Below the pieces are notes generated by a model. That model made no database searches and was not told the origin of the DNA. It saw only the letters and a program-made list of their open reading frames with translations. Below are positions 5,207 through 5,628 of a stretch of 5,628 bases of DNA, piece by piece. Source of the stretch: ANME-2 cluster archaeon (lineage in GTDB: Archaea > Halobacteriota > Methanosarcinia > Methanosarcinales > Methanocomedenaceae); contig JAKRWB010000362.1 in NCBI GenBank assembly GCA_022353185.1, positions 1 through 5,628 of the forward strand. Direction: 5' to 3'. Position 1 is the stretch's first letter, and every line of letters begins with the position of its first letter. Position numbers and translations under genes: made by a program.

Positions 5207-5628
5207 ATGGCTATTGTTGCAGCAGATACTGCATGGGTCTTGATATCATCAGCGCTTGTATTATTTATGCTCCCCGGCCTTGCACTTTTCTATGGAGGGA
5301 TGGTACGGCGTAAGAATGTCCTTAGCAGCATGATGCACTCATTTGTTGCACTGGGTGTTATTACTATCGAGTGGGTAATTATTGGCTATTCGCTTGCCTT
5401 CGGGACCGGAAACTGGTTCATAGGTGGATTTGAGCATATATTCCTGCGGGGGATCGATCTGAATTCCACTTCAGGTACAATTCCCACATACACATTTGTT
5501 GTATTCCAGGGGATGTTTGCCATAATAACACCTGCCCTTATTTCTGGTGCCGTTGCCGGGCGTATTAAGTTCAAGGCATACATCGCATTCATCGCACTGT
5601 GGGGGCTTATCGTCTATGCACCAGTATG
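5207..5628 (+). CDS. amtB: Ammonium transporter Amt/AmtB family, N-terminal part (cut by the right edge)
   Basis: This membrane channel takes up ammonium and is gated by GlnK. The open frame runs from ATG 5207 off the right edge, showing 140 residues of about 400. GGAGGT at 5194-5199 is 7 nt upstream and overlaps the glnK stop, supporting this start. Four membrane spans are visible at roughly 9-31, 41-65, 95-117 and 122-140. Recognisable Amt signatures are LVLFMLPGLALFYGGMVRRKNVLS (17-40, TM1 and loop), GYSLAFGTGN (60-69) and FQGMFAIIT (100-108), whose Phe100 and Phe104 correspond to the stacked Phe gate (Phe103/Phe107 in E. coli AmtB). The motif usually written AER after TM3 reads A-G-R (117-119). 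There is no cleavable signal peptide. The pore histidines and ammonium-site Asp lie beyond the window, so intactness cannot be judged. Confidence 0.96.
   Translation, partial: MAIVAADTAWVLISSALVLFMLPGLALFYGGMVRRKNVLSSMMHSFVALGVITIEWVIIGYSLAFGTGNWFIGGFEHIFLRGIDLNSTSGTIPTYTFVVFQGMFAIITPALISGAVAGRIKFKAYIAFIALWGLIVYAPV

Overview
The window looks archaeal, most like a Methanosarcina-type methanogen or an anaerobic methane oxidiser of the Halobacteriota/Euryarchaeota. The evidence is GGAGGT/GGTGAT Shine-Dalgarno sites, a TTTATATA box and a T-run terminator ahead of glnK, and a nitrogenase-family gene close to glnK-amtB. The lineage is an inference; no rRNA or marker gene is present.

Positions 16-3944 form one tightly coupled, same-strand cluster. 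(1) The C-terminal half of a NifK/VnfK/AnfK-family nitrogenase component 1 beta-like protein, whose frame is closed by a stop at the left edge. (2) A lipoprotein solute-binding protein of the NMT1/SsuA/TauA type. (3) Its permease. (4) Its ATPase. (5) A DUF4213/DUF364 protein (Rossmann-like, 'putative heavy-metal chelation' family). Neighbouring genes overlap or abut (an 11-17 nt overlap, an ATGA overlap, abutting, an ATGA overlap), so co-translation is likely. After 45 bp follows a small TIM-barrel amidohydrolase (3990-4730), probably at the end of the same operon, since a T-rich terminator-like tract comes next.

A 116-bp intergenic region holds that tract, a well-placed TATA box, dyad elements and an SD. 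It drives a second unit, glnK-amtB (PII signal protein plus ammonium channel), with amtB cut by the right edge.

The most interesting idea is that the first cluster is a nitrogenase-like reductase or maturase locus with its own NitT/TauT-type importer. Soft-ligand residues recur in it. The solute-binding protein has exactly three Cys in its mature body, each in a predicted ligand loop, plus a His pair in the fourth. The ATPase ends in a C-x2-C-x3-C-x-C tail. The DUF364 protein is Cys-rich. Together these suggest uptake and handling of a metal, metal complex or thiophilic substrate for a nitrogenase-family enzyme. That is a hypothesis; the substrate cannot be read from the sequence. Nearby glnK-amtB is consistent with a nitrogen-metabolism neighbourhood but may be an independent unit.
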